In this document: one piece after another, positions 8,415-17,352 of the stretch | Layout of the letters: each line of letters starts with the position of its first letter | Position numbering within the stretch: position 1 is the first letter of the stretch | Assembly: GCF_012913485.1 (NCBI RefSeq) | Contig: NZ_CP051774.1 | Coordinates: 3,410,001 to 3,474,000 of the forward strand | Direction of reading: 5' to 3' | Origin: Luteolibacter luteus | GTDB lineage: Bacteria; Verrucomicrobiota; Verrucomicrobiia; Verrucomicrobiales; Akkermansiaceae | Length of the DNA: 64,000 nt | Notes under the pieces: generated by a model | The model's database searches: none | What the model was told of the DNA's origin: nothing | Seen by the model: the letters and a program-made list of their open reading frames with translations, nothing else | Position numbers and translations under genes: made by a program

Positions 8415-8687
8415 CTACGCCCTGATCCATTTCCAAAAGCCCAGCACGACAAGGGCACCCACGGTAGCCGTAAAGAGCGATTCCAGGGAAGGCAGCCCGG
8501 CACCCGGATGAGCGACCGGCAGGAAGCCGACATGGCGGCCGATCCAGCCGCCCACAAGCGCGCCCAGGATCCCGAGGATGATCGTCATCAGGCAGCCGCC
8601 CTTTTCCTCGCCTGGCATGACCCGTCGCGCGATCAAGCCTGCCGCGAGGCCTAGGATCACCCATCCACCAATTTCTTTCGGGTCCAT
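8415..8687 (-). CDS. GlsB/YeaQ/YmgE-family stress-associated membrane protein
   Basis: A 90-aa integral membrane protein with three hydrophobic helices. It has the family glycine pattern: GWVILGLAAGLIARRVMPG, then GCLMTIILGILGALVGGWIG, and a last helix GALVVLGFWKW. This is the transglycosylase-associated/GlsB family, small inner-membrane proteins often induced by stress; their biochemical role is not settled. The gene is monocistronic and lies between the two endoglycosidase genes. Confidence 0.88.
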   Translation of the reverse strand: MDPKEIGGWVILGLAAGLIARRVMPGEEKGGCLMTIILGILGALVGGWIGRHVGFLPVAHPGAGLPSLESLFTATVGALVVLGFWKWIRA

Positions 8688-8909
8688 AGCATCGCCATAA
8701 CATAAGGAAATCCGGAATGCACGGTCCCATTTTGGACCGCTTTGGAATCACTCCCATGAGTGAGCAGCGGGAGGCGCAGACGCGTCTCTTCGGAAAAAGG
8801 CGGAGTCAGGAAAACGTGGAACGCGGCGGCGAATTGACAGCCCGCGTCACCCCGGGCTTGGTGGCCGCAACCCAAAAACCCACCCGGCTTCTTCTCCGGG
8901 TCACCCTTG

Positions 8910-11900
8910 ATGAAACACCCCGGTCGATCGGCCGCCTTCTTCGCGGCGGCATGTGGATTCCTGTGCTCCCTTGGCACAGCCCGCGCCCAATACGAATCCG
9001 TGCCTCAGTCCAACCGCTGGCACCCCAACGAAATCCTCACCTGGTCGCCAGCCACGGACCCGAATGCGCCCTACAACCGCGGTACCGTCCCGCTGGCCAG
9101 CCGCTTTACCGCGCCGACCGCCGCCGAGAATGCGGCGCTGAATGCGCTGTGGAATGTGAATCCCCACGCCCGGCCGGGTGAAGCACGGGTGCAGGCGGTC
9201 ACCACCTTCAACACCATCCCTGCCGGCGCGCCAAATGGCTGGCGGACCACCCGGCTCTACGCTCCGAGCATCTGGCAGTACACGGACAACATGGTCTTCT
9301 GGGGCAGCTCGGACCGGGACAACCGCGTGATCATGTGTCCCACCGCCCACATGATCGATGCGGCGCACCGCAATGGCGTGCGAATCTACGGGAAGATCTT
9401 CTACGGCTGGAACGGATCTCCCGACAATGCCTCGCTACAGCGGGTTCGCGATCTTCTCCAGAAAAGCGGATCCACTTTCCCGGTGGCTGACAAGCTGGTG
9501 GAGGCGGCGAAATACTTCGGCTTCGACGGTTGGTTCATCAATCAGGAGAACTACCAGACCAATGGGACAGACGCGCAGAACATGCGCGATTTCATGGTCT
9601 ACTTCCGCACCCGTGCCGCAGCCCAGGGCGCCCCGCACCTCAGGATCACCTGGTATGATGCCATGGCCGAAAATGGCAGCCGGAGTTTCCAGAACGCGCT
9701 GACGGATCAGAACGATGGCTACCTGAAGTCCGGCGCGGTGGTCACGAATACAGGCACCACCCTCGCGGCCCACGAGATGTTCCTGAATTTCTGGTGGTAC
9801 TATAATTCCAGTAATTTATCAAATTCACGGACCTTGGCGCAGTCCCGCGGGATCAACCCCTACGACCTCTATGCCGGGATCTGGACAGAGAATTACCGCA
9901 CCCTCGGCAAGACGCCGGATCCGAATAGCCAGGGCAACCTGGACATCACCTGGCCCTACCTCTTCCCGGAAGGCCAGCCGCATCATACCTCGGTGGCCCT
10001 CTTCGGTGCCGAGACGCCCTATGTGAAGAGTTCCTCCCCGGAGACCATGGTGGTGCAGGACCAGCTCTATTGGTCCGGACCGAATAGCGACCCTTCGAGT
10101 ACCACGCCCGTCGCCGGTTCCCCGACGCCGAACTGGTATGGGATGGCCCACTACATCCCGGCGAATTCGCCGCTGACTACCTTGCCATTCGTCACGAACT
10201 TCAATGTGGGCCAGGGGAATTTCTACAAGATCAACGGCAGCACCGTGATGACCGGGCCTTGGACGAATCTGGGCGTGCAGGACGTTCTGCCGACCTGGCG
10301 CTGGCTGGTGACCAGCGCGGGGGCGAAGAGCATCACGCCCTCGCTCGACTTCGCGGAGTCCTATTACGGGGGCAGTTCGCTGAAGGTGAGCGGCTCGCTG
10401 GCTGCAAATGTCCCGCAGGAAGTGAAGCTCTACCAGGCCCGCCTCCCGATCGCTGCGGATACCAGCCTGAAGATGGTTTACAAGCCGGGTGCCGTGAACA
10501 ACGCACGGGTCCAGGTAGGATACGCCTTCGAAGATTCTCCGGGCGTGATGAACTACACCACCGCGGCGACTGCGGCTTCCACGAACTGGAGCACCCTGAA
10601 TGTTTCCCTCGGCGCGCATGCAGGAAAGAAGATCGCTCTCATCACCCTGCGCTTCTCGAGCACGAGTGCCATCGACACTTATGCAGCGAACATCGGCCGC
10701 CTGCAGGTCAGCAATGGCAGTGTGGTAGCACCGGCAGCGCCGGCCGGTCTGACCTTGGAAGGAAAGAGCCGGAATCCGGACGAGGCCCTTTCCACCATGC
10801 TCAAGCTGAAGTGGACGGCTTCCGCCTCCCCGGTGCTTTATTACAACGTCTATCACCGGAAGAACCTCACGGCTTCCTCGCCTCGCGTGTGGCTTGGTGC
10901 GACGCCGAATAATTATTACTTCGCTCAAGACGTCCGCCGCTTCGGTTCCGAGACCAATGGCTACATCGAGATCGAGGCCGTGGGGCCCGACCACGGGGTC
11001 TCGCCGGTGGCGACCACGTCCCAGCCGACCTTCGCTTTCGAGAGCTTTCCGAACCTGCATCGTCCTTTCATCGCCAGCTATCCGGTGGCCAGTCCGCTCA
11101 CCGTGATCGGCAGCGGGGATTTGACGAGCGCGGCCCGTGCCTTCGATAACAACGTCAGCACCTTCGCCGAGCCCGGCGGAGCTAGCGGGGCCTGGGTAGG
11201 GCTCGATCTCGGGGCGGGGAATGCCAAGCAGGTGGTCGCGATCCAATTTGTCCCGCGGACGAATCAATCGGGCCGGATGACGAATGGCGTTTTCCAAGGA
11301 TCGAATACCGCCGACTTCAGCTCCGGTGTCGTGGAGCTGGCGAAAGTAAACTGGGTCCCTCCGCAGGGAGTGACGACGACCCTCATGGTGAACAATGCCA
11401 CGGCCTTCCGCTACCTGCGTTATCTCTCGCCGAACGACGGCTACGCCAATGTGGCGGAGATCAGGTTCTTCGGACCGGGCAACCCCTTGCCTCCCGAAAA
11501 GTCCATGGCGCTCCAAGCCACGAACGCGGGCACGACGGCTACCCTGACTTGGCAGCCTGCCTTGGGCGGAGTGACCCATGCCTACGATGTGAAGCGCGGC
11601 TCGGTAAATGGCGGCAGCTATACCGTGGTGGCCGCGGATATCGCCGCGACTAGCTTTCTGGACAGCGGCCTGACCACGGGTGCCACTTACTATTATGTGG
11701 TGGTGGCGCGGAACGATGCCGGACAGAGCGGCGATTCGGACCGCCTGATCCTGAATCCCACCGCAGGCAGCAGGCTGAATGGCAGCGTCATCGGGACCGA
11801 TGGTTCTTGGAATAACCAGGGCGACACAAAAGCGAGGGTCTTCGATGGTTCATTGACGACCTTCTTCGACGCGCCGAATGCAGATGGCGCTTGGGCAGGC

Positions 11901-12797
11901 ATGGATCTGGGCACGCCGAGAAAAATCACCGCCATCCGCTACAGTCCTCGCAATGGTGCCACGAACTGGCCGGAGCGAATGGTTGGCGGGATTTTTCAAG
12001 CGGCGGACAATCTCGCGTTCAACAATCCGGTGACGCTTTTCACGGTGCCCGTGACTCCGACCTACAACGTCTTCACCACGGTGGCCGTCGCGAATCAAGG
12101 CCTCTATCGCTACGTGCGCTACCTTTCGCCGAATGGTGGCCACTGCAACGTGTCGGAAATCCAGTTTCACGGAGTGACCCTTCCCGCGGCTCCCTCGGGA
12201 TTGGCGGTGAATTCCCCCGGCGCTACCGCCACCATAACTTGGAATGCCCTGAGCACCGCGCAGCGTTATCGCCTGAAGCGCTCCACCACCAGCGGCAGCG
12301 GCTATCAGGTGGTGGGCGACAATCTTGCGACAACGAGCTTCCAGGATGGCGGGCTCGATCCGCAGCAGAGCTATTATTACGTGGTTAGCGCGGTGAATGA
12401 GGCCGGAGAAGGGGTCAACTCCGCGGAGGTGGCACGCCATGATGCCTTTGGAAGCTGGATTGTTTCCAGCGGGGGAAATCCGGGGTCTCCCGAGGCCGGC
12501 TTCGGCGCCGACCTCGATGGCGACGGCATTCCGAATGGCGTGGAATACATGCTTCCCGCCGGGGCAAGGGTTCAGGGCGGTGCCGTCTTGCCGGGGATTG
12601 TCGCGGTGATCCGTGATGATGCCACGGTGACCGTGAAGCTCTGGTTTTCCATGGATCTCACCGCATGGTCGGAGCTTCCTTTCACCGATGCCGCCGATCA
12701 GGGCGGCGTGCCCGGCGGTTTCCGGAGGGTGGAGCGGCTGGCTGCGCCGGCAGCCGGAGAGACCGCGGGCTACTATCGCTTCGAGTTCTCAAAATAA
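8910..12797 (+). CDS. Large secreted GH85-like endo-beta-N-acetylglucosaminidase with Fn3 and discoidin modules
   Basis: Starting at the ATG at 8910 gives 1295 aa with a signal peptide ending GTARAQ. Residues 30-480 resemble the GH85 barrel. The segment FDGWFINQEN carries the Asn-x-Glu pair (N211, E213) that acts in substrate-assisted cleavage of the N-glycan chitobiose core. After a beta-sandwich (about 490-610) come Fn3-like and discoidin-like modules in alternation. The two discoidin-like units contain AFDNNVSTFAEP and VFDGSLTTFFDAP, each followed by WxGxDLG. The C-terminus has a calcium-binding DLDGDGIPNGVEY motif and a final beta domain ending YYRFEFSK, as in other giant proteins of this window. 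It would act outside the cell on glycoprotein glycans. An AT-rich patch lies at 9799-9832. Confidence 0.8.
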   Translation: MKHPGRSAAFFAAACGFLCSLGTARAQYESVPQSNRWHPNEILTWSPATDPNAPYNRGTVPLASRFTAPTAAENAALNALWNVNPHARPGEARVQAVTTFNTIPAGAPNGWRTTRLYAPSIWQYTDNMVFWGSSDRDNRVIMCPTAHMIDAAHRNGVRIYGKIFYGWNGSPDNASLQRVRDLLQKSGSTFPVADKLVEAAKYFGFDGWFINQENYQTNGTDAQNMRDFMVYFRTRAAAQGAPHLRITWYDAMAENGSRSFQNALTDQNDGYLKSGAVVTNTGTTLAAHEMFLNFWWYYNSSNLSNSRTLAQSRGINPYDLYAGIWTENYRTLGKTPDPNSQGNLDITWPYLFPEGQPHHTSVALFGAETPYVKSSSPETMVVQDQLYWSGPNSDPSSTTPVAGSPTPNWYGMAHYIPANSPLTTLPFVTNFNVGQGNFYKINGSTVMTGPWTNLGVQDVLPTWRWLVTSAGAKSITPSLDFAESYYGGSSLKVSGSLAANVPQEVKLYQARLPIAADTSLKMVYKPGAVNNARVQVGYAFEDSPGVMNYTTAATAASTNWSTLNVSLGAHAGKKIALITLRFSSTSAIDTYAANIGRLQVSNGSVVAPAAPAGLTLEGKSRNPDEALSTMLKLKWTASASPVLYYNVYHRKNLTASSPRVWLGATPNNYYFAQDVRRFGSETNGYIEIEAVGPDHGVSPVATTSQPTFAFESFPNLHRPFIASYPVASPLTVIGSGDLTSAARAFDNNVSTFAEPGGASGAWVGLDLGAGNAKQVVAIQFVPRTNQSGRMTNGVFQGSNTADFSSGVVELAKVNWVPPQGVTTTLMVNNATAFRYLRYLSPNDGYANVAEIRFFGPGNPLPPEKSMALQATNAGTTATLTWQPALGGVTHAYDVKRGSVNGGSYTVVAADIAATSFLDSGLTTGATYYYVVVARNDAGQSGDSDRLILNPTAGSRLNGSVIGTDGSWNNQGDTKARVFDGSLTTFFDAPNADGAWAGMDLGTPRKITAIRYSPRNGATNWPERMVGGIFQAADNLAFNNPVTLFTVPVTPTYNVFTTVAVANQGLYRYVRYLSPNGGHCNVSEIQFHGVTLPAAPSGLAVNSPGATATITWNALSTAQRYRLKRSTTSGSGYQVVGDNLATTSFQDGGLDPQQSYYYVVSAVNEAGEGVNSAEVARHDAFGSWIVSSGGNPGSPEAGFGADLDGDGIPNGVEYMLPAGARVQGGAVLPGIVAVIRDDATVTVKLWFSMDLTAWSELPFTDAADQGGVPGGFRRVERLAAPAAGETAGYYRFEFSK

Positions 12798-12862
12798 GAC
12801 ATCCGGCGGAGCGGAACATTTCTTTTTGGCTGCTCGGGGGAGTTGCGCTTAGGATCGCTTCC

Positions 12863-13819
12863 ATGCCATTGCCGGACATCGCTTGGTTCCGTGATGCGCC
12901 GAAGCGGCGGCGCTATCTTGCGGGCATTTCAGGCGGGGCGGATTCGGTCGCGCTGCTCTACCATCTGCACCGGCATGGCTTCCGGGACATCGTGGTCTGC
13001 CATCTCGACCACGGCCTGCGCGGCAAGGCATCGACCGGAGATGCGCGCTTCGTGCAAAAGCTGGCCGGGAAGCTCGGCTACCCCTGTGAGTCGGGAAAGG
13101 CGAAGGTGGAATCCCTTGCGAAGGAGAACGGCCATTCGCTGGAGACCTCGGCGCGGGAGGCACGCCACGCCTTCTTCGCCATCTGCTCCCGGAAGTACCG
13201 GTGCCCCCGCTTGCTATTGGCTCATCATTTCGATGATCAGGCGGAGACGATCCTGTGGAACCTCTTGCGGGGTAGCCGCGGTCTTTCCGGGATGAAAGAA
13301 GTGCAGACCCTGCTGATGGGCGGGCGCCCGATGGAGTGCATCCGGCCTTTTCTCGGCGTGCGTCGCGACCGCCTCCGTGAATGGCTGGCGAGCTACGATC
13401 ACGGCTGGCGGGAGGATGCAACGAATGCGGAGCCTTTCGCGGTGCGAAACCGTTTGCGGAACGAGGTGCTGCCCTTGCTCGCGGAGATCGCGAAACGTGA
13501 TGCCTCCGAGTCCTTGGTCCGCGCGGTGGAGGCCTCGGTGGAGGCAAAGTCGATCGAGGCGTGGGCGGTGAAGCAGGCGGACGTGCTGGATCCCCAAGGT
13601 CGCCTCCACTTGCCGAAGCTGAGGAGTCTTCCTCCCGCGATGCAATCGGCCTGCATCTACGATTTCCTCCGTAGTTCCGCCGTGCCGGATCTTTCTCGCG
13701 AAACCGTCGGGCGTTGCCGGGGCTTGCTGGATTCTGCGGCGGCACCGGCCGTGAACCTCCCCGGCGATCATGTCCTGCGTCGGCGCGCCGGAAGGTTGCT
13801 GTTGGAGAAGCTTCCCTAA
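12863..13819 (+). CDS. tilS: tRNA(Ile)-lysidine synthetase
   Basis: Modifies C34 of tRNA-Ile(CAU) to lysidine, so that AUA is read as isoleucine. The ATG at 12863 gives 318 aa, and AGGA lies 12 bases upstream. The ATP-pyrophosphatase loop SGGADS is at residues 23-28, followed by CHLDHGLRG and HHFDDQAETILWNLLRG, all typical of TilS. The LRNEVLPLL segment marks the C-terminal helical part. The protein is of the shorter kind, with only a small C-terminal domain. It follows the GH85-like gene by 65 bases without a clear terminator. Confidence 0.93.
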   Translation: MPLPDIAWFRDAPKRRRYLAGISGGADSVALLYHLHRHGFRDIVVCHLDHGLRGKASTGDARFVQKLAGKLGYPCESGKAKVESLAKENGHSLETSAREARHAFFAICSRKYRCPRLLLAHHFDDQAETILWNLLRGSRGLSGMKEVQTLLMGGRPMECIRPFLGVRRDRLREWLASYDHGWREDATNAEPFAVRNRLRNEVLPLLAEIAKRDASESLVRAVEASVEAKSIEAWAVKQADVLDPQGRLHLPKLRSLPPAMQSACIYDFLRSSAVPDLSRETVGRCRGLLDSAAAPAVNLPGDHVLRRRAGRLLLEKLP

Positions 13820-13890
13820 GGGAAGGCATGCCATGTCCGTCTTTCCGCTCGCCGAAACATCCGGGCTGCGGTTCCTGTATGATCAGACCG

Positions 13891-14775
13891 ATGAAACCTG
13901 CCTTCGCCTTGCTTGCCCTCGTGATGACCGCCTCTGCCGAATGGACTCCTCTCTGGCCCGGTGGAGCTCCCGGTGCCAAGCGGCCCCCCGCTGGCTCCGA
14001 AACGGTGGCAGACGGCTGGCGCTATACCGATATCGAGGTGCCACAGTATTTCGCTTATCCCGCGCCGAAGAATAAGAACACCGGGAAAGCCGTGGTGATC
14101 TTCCCCGGAGGTGGCTACGGGATCCTGGCGATGAATCATGAAGGCCACGACTATGCGAAGTGGCTGAATGAGCGTGGCATTACCGGCGTGGTGGTGAAGT
14201 ATCGCGTCAGTGGCAAGCCGGACTTCGGCTATCAATTTCCCGTACCTTTCCTTGATGCGCGTCGCGCGGTCCGCACCGTGCGCGCCCATGCCGTGGAGTG
14301 GGGTGTCGATCCGAACAAGGTCGGCGTCATGGGTTCCTCGGCTGGTGGTCACCTTGCCAGCCTCTGCACCACGCGTTTTGCGGATACCTTTCCGGAAGAA
14401 GGGAAGGACGAGATCGACAAGCTCAGCTGCCGCCCGGATTTTTCGATCCTGATCTACCCTGTGATCAGCATGGGTGAGGTCGCTCATAGTGGCTCCCGCA
14501 CCAACCTGCTGGGCAAGGATCCGAGCGCGGAAGCGGTGGAGAAGTACTCGACCGAGAAGCAGGTGAGCAAGGACACGCCCCCGGTCTTCCTCCTCACGAC
14601 GGCGGATGATGGGGTCGATTGCCGTAATAGCCTGAATTTCGCCTCTGCCTGCAAGGCGCACGGGGTGCCGGTCAGCTTGCACCTCTTCGAAAGCGGCGGC
14701 CACGGTTACGGCATGAATGGCAAGGGCGATCTCGCCACTTGGCCCTCCTTGCTGGAAACTTGGATCAAGCGTTGA
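13891..14775 (+). CDS. Secreted alpha/beta-hydrolase, esterase/acetyl xylan esterase-like
   Basis: The protein is 294 aa from the ATG at 13891, with a signal peptide MKPAFALLALVMTASA. The oxyanion-hole sequence VVIFPGGGYGILA and the nucleophile elbow GSSAGG, together with a C-terminal HGYG histidine and an Asp in TTADDGVD, complete a catalytic triad. This is the BD-FAE/esterase branch that usually removes acetyl groups from xylan or other polysaccharides. The natural substrate cannot be told from sequence. Its periplasmic or extracellular location fits the many exported hydrolases in this window. Confidence 0.85.
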   Translation: MKPAFALLALVMTASAEWTPLWPGGAPGAKRPPAGSETVADGWRYTDIEVPQYFAYPAPKNKNTGKAVVIFPGGGYGILAMNHEGHDYAKWLNERGITGVVVKYRVSGKPDFGYQFPVPFLDARRAVRTVRAHAVEWGVDPNKVGVMGSSAGGHLASLCTTRFADTFPEEGKDEIDKLSCRPDFSILIYPVISMGEVAHSGSRTNLLGKDPSAEAVEKYSTEKQVSKDTPPVFLLTTADDGVDCRNSLNFASACKAHGVPVSLHLFESGGHGYGMNGKGDLATWPSLLETWIKR

Positions 14776-15140
14776 GAATCGGCGGGGGGGCGACGTGGCC
14801 CGGCGGCGCGGCGGCAACAAGCCGCATCCCTCGGGTTCCGAACATTCAAAGGTGGGGACAAGCGCCTCGCTTGTCTGCGAACGGTCCCTTTGGCTCACGC
14901 TGCTTTCTTGGCGCCAACTGTGATCCCTTTTCAAGAACGGCAACGTTGTTCCCGCATAGGGACCAAGGGTGGCACGACGAAGAAGTGCCTCCCTTGGATC
15001 AGCACGAAAGGGAGATAGAACCTTAACGAAGTTCCCTCGGCTCGGAATAACCTATGATTCGCGGAGGCTCCGCCCCGACGCGAAAACCCCGGGATGGCTC
15101 ACGACCAACCCGGGGCTGTTAGTTGAATTCTTGGAATCGC
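14776..15140. other. Intergenic region, 365 bp, no gene seen
   Basis: I see no credible reading frame. A hairpin GACAAGCG-CCT-CGCTTGTC lies at 14857-14875 without a T-run. The argF terminator occupies 15083-15115. The flanking genes converge here. Confidence 0.6.
15083..15115 (-). terminator. argF terminator
   Basis: On the minus strand CCCCGGG pairs with CCCGGGG across a 15-base loop that can itself close by three pairs, followed by TTTT. It lies 26 bases after the argF stop. Confidence 0.75.
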
Positions 15141-16040
15141 TCACTTCTCCGCCAAGGCCACCAAAATCGCCTTCTGCGCATGCAGTCGGTTCTCCGCTTC
15201 CTGGAAGATCACATCGGCGTGCTTCTCCAGCACCTCTTCGGTGATCTCCTTGCCACGGTAGGCAGGGAGACAATGGAGAACAATGTGGTCCGGGTCCGCG
15301 TTTGCCAGCAGGGAGGCATTCACTTGGAAGGGACCGAAAGCCTCTTCCTTGTCCTTCTGGTCTTCCTGGCCCATCGAAAGCCACACGTCGGTGTTGATGA
15401 CATGGGCTCCCTTCGCGGCAAGTACGGGATCCGTCGTAATGGTGACGTTCGGCGCATCCAGCTTCGCGAGGAATTCCGCGGTAGGCTGGAAAGTGGCGGG
15501 TGCGGCTACCGCCAGTTCGAAACCGAGCTTCTTCGCCGCCCACATCCAGGAAATCGTCATGTTGGAGAAGCCATCCCCGATGAAGGCGATCTTCTTTCCT
15601 TCCCAACTGCCGAGCACTTCCTTGACCGTGAGCAGGTCCGCCAGGATCTGGCAGGGGTGCTCGTCGTCGGTCAGCGCATTGATCGTCGGAATGCCGGAGT
15701 ATTCCGCGAAGTCCACCACGTCCTGCTGGGCGAAGGTCCGGATGATGCAGCCATGCACCATGCGTCCCAGCACCCGGGCGGTGTCCTTGATCGGTTCCCC
15801 GCGGCCGAGCTGGATATCGTTCTTGGAAAGGAACATCGGGAAGCCCCCCAGTTCGCGGATGCCGACCTCGAAGGACACCCGCGTCCGCGTCGATGATTTC
15901 GTGAAGATCATCGCCCAGGTCTGTCCCGCGAGCGGCTGCTCGGAATGATAGCCCCGCTCCGCTTTCAGACGCACCGCGCTATCGAGCAGCAGGTTGATCT
16001 GGTCGGCGCTGAGTTCTTCGATGGAAAGAAGATGTTTCAT
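15141..16040 (-). CDS. argF: Ornithine carbamoyltransferase
   Basis: Makes citrulline from ornithine and carbamoyl phosphate in arginine synthesis. The protein is 299 aa, near normal length. The carbamoyl-phosphate loop STRTR is at residues 50-54. HPCQ follows NALTDDE, the SMG loop for ornithine is in DVWLSMGQE, and HCLPAYRG is the C-terminal signature. It lies 10 bases after argD on the same strand, so argD-argF form an operon with a terminator behind it. Confidence 0.95.
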   Translation of the reverse strand: MKHLLSIEELSADQINLLLDSAVRLKAERGYHSEQPLAGQTWAMIFTKSSTRTRVSFEVGIRELGGFPMFLSKNDIQLGRGEPIKDTARVLGRMVHGCIIRTFAQQDVVDFAEYSGIPTINALTDDEHPCQILADLLTVKEVLGSWEGKKIAFIGDGFSNMTISWMWAAKKLGFELAVAAPATFQPTAEFLAKLDAPNVTITTDPVLAAKGAHVINTDVWLSMGQEDQKDKEEAFGPFQVNASLLANADPDHIVLHCLPAYRGKEITEEVLEKHADVIFQEAENRLHAQKAILVALAEK

Positions 16041-16050
16041 GAAATGAGCT

Positions 16051-17280
16051 TTAGAGGGCTACGAGGACGGATTTGAAGATCGCGAGGGCCTCATCGATCT
16101 CCTCGTCACTGACATTGAGCGGTGGAAGCAAGCGGATGGTTTCCGGGCCTGCAGGAGGAACCAACAGGCCGGCTTCCAGCAGCTTCCCGCAGACGAAACC
16201 AGCAGGAAGCTTGCCTGCCGGGACTTCGAACTTCGAGACGTCAAGGCCCACGCCAAGCAAGAGTCCGATACCGCGCACTTCGGTGATCACCGGGAGATTC
16301 CAGGAAGCGATTGTTTCCCGGATCCGCTCCTCTTGTTTGAGCGCGTTCGCATTCAGATCCTTCTCAGCGATCTCCGCCAGCACCGCGAGCGATGAAGCGC
16401 AGGCGAGGGGATTGCCGCCATAGGTCGTGCCGTGCGTGCCGGGACCCATCAGCGAGGACAGTTCTTTGCCGGAGGCGTCGATCGAGCGGTCGGAGAGCCA
16501 GAAGGCCCCGATCGGGAAGCCTCCGCCCATCCCCTTGGCCCACGAAATGGCATCGGGTTGGATCTCCGGCGCGATCTGCCGCCACGCCATTGCCTGACCG
16601 CAGCGGCCGTAACCCGTCTGCACTTCGTCGAGCATTAGCAGCAAGTCGTGTTTCTTGCACAGCGCTGCCACGCCGCGCAGGAATTCCGGTGTGGCAACAT
16701 TCACGCCGCCTTCGCCTTGCACCGGCTCCAGCAGGATCGCCGCGGTTTCCGGAGCGATCGCCGCTTCCAGTGCCGCGAGATCATTGAAGGGCAGATGCCG
16801 GAAGCCCGGGAGCATCGGATCGAAGCCTTCCTTCACCTTGTCCTGCCCGGTGGCATTGATGCCGCCAAGGGTCCGTCCGTGAAAAGACTTCGTGAAGCTC
16901 AGCACTTCATAGCGCGGCGAGCCATCGGCCTGCGGACGCGCGTGGCCGAACTTGCGGGCGCTCTTGATCAGACCGTCATTGGCCTCGGCGCCGGAGTTCG
17001 CGAAGAAGACCTTGCCTGGCAGCTTCACGTGATCTTCCACGATCACCTGCGCCAGTTCTTCCTGCTGCCGGGTGCTGTAGAGATTCGAGACATGCATCAG
17101 CGTGCCAGCCTGTGCGCGGATGGTCTCCACCAGGCGCGGATGGCAATGGCCGAGCGAGCACACGGCGATGCCGGTGCAGAAGTCGAGGTAGGACTTGTCG
17201 TGGTCATCCCACACGCGCGTGCCCTCGCCGCGGACAAGCGTGACAGGGAAACGGGCGTAGGTGGATAGGACGTGGCTCAT
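16051..17280 (-). CDS. argD: Acetylornithine/N-succinyldiaminopimelate aminotransferase
   Basis: A PLP-dependent class III aminotransferase making N-acetylornithine in the arginine pathway. The start at 17280 (MSHVLSTYARFPV) matches the family N-terminus and gives 409 aa; the longer MKPASF start at 17310 is less likely. Visible motifs are FANSGAEAND, FHGRTLGG, LLEPVQGEGG, the cofactor Asp in LMLDEVQTGYGR and the Schiff-base lysine in ISWAKGMGGG. It is the first gene of the argD-argF pair. It could also act on succinyl-diaminopimelate, as many ArgD enzymes do. Confidence 0.94.
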   Translation of the reverse strand: MSHVLSTYARFPVTLVRGEGTRVWDDHDKSYLDFCTGIAVCSLGHCHPRLVETIRAQAGTLMHVSNLYSTRQQEELAQVIVEDHVKLPGKVFFANSGAEANDGLIKSARKFGHARPQADGSPRYEVLSFTKSFHGRTLGGINATGQDKVKEGFDPMLPGFRHLPFNDLAALEAAIAPETAAILLEPVQGEGGVNVATPEFLRGVAALCKKHDLLLMLDEVQTGYGRCGQAMAWRQIAPEIQPDAISWAKGMGGGFPIGAFWLSDRSIDASGKELSSLMGPGTHGTTYGGNPLACASSLAVLAEIAEKDLNANALKQEERIRETIASWNLPVITEVRGIGLLLGVGLDVSKFEVPAGKLPAGFVCGKLLEAGLLVPPAGPETIRLLPPLNVSDEEIDEALAIFKSVLVAL

Positions 17281-17352
17281 GGGAAAGGGGCGGAAACTAG
17301 CGGGCTTCATAAATTTGGCAAACCGGGAATTGTGATGAAAAAGGACATGGAT

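Noticed and set aside
9825..11579. 584-codon minus-strand frame inside the GH85-like gene
   Set aside because: It has an Arg/His-rich composition and no motifs. The plus-strand protein has defined modules.
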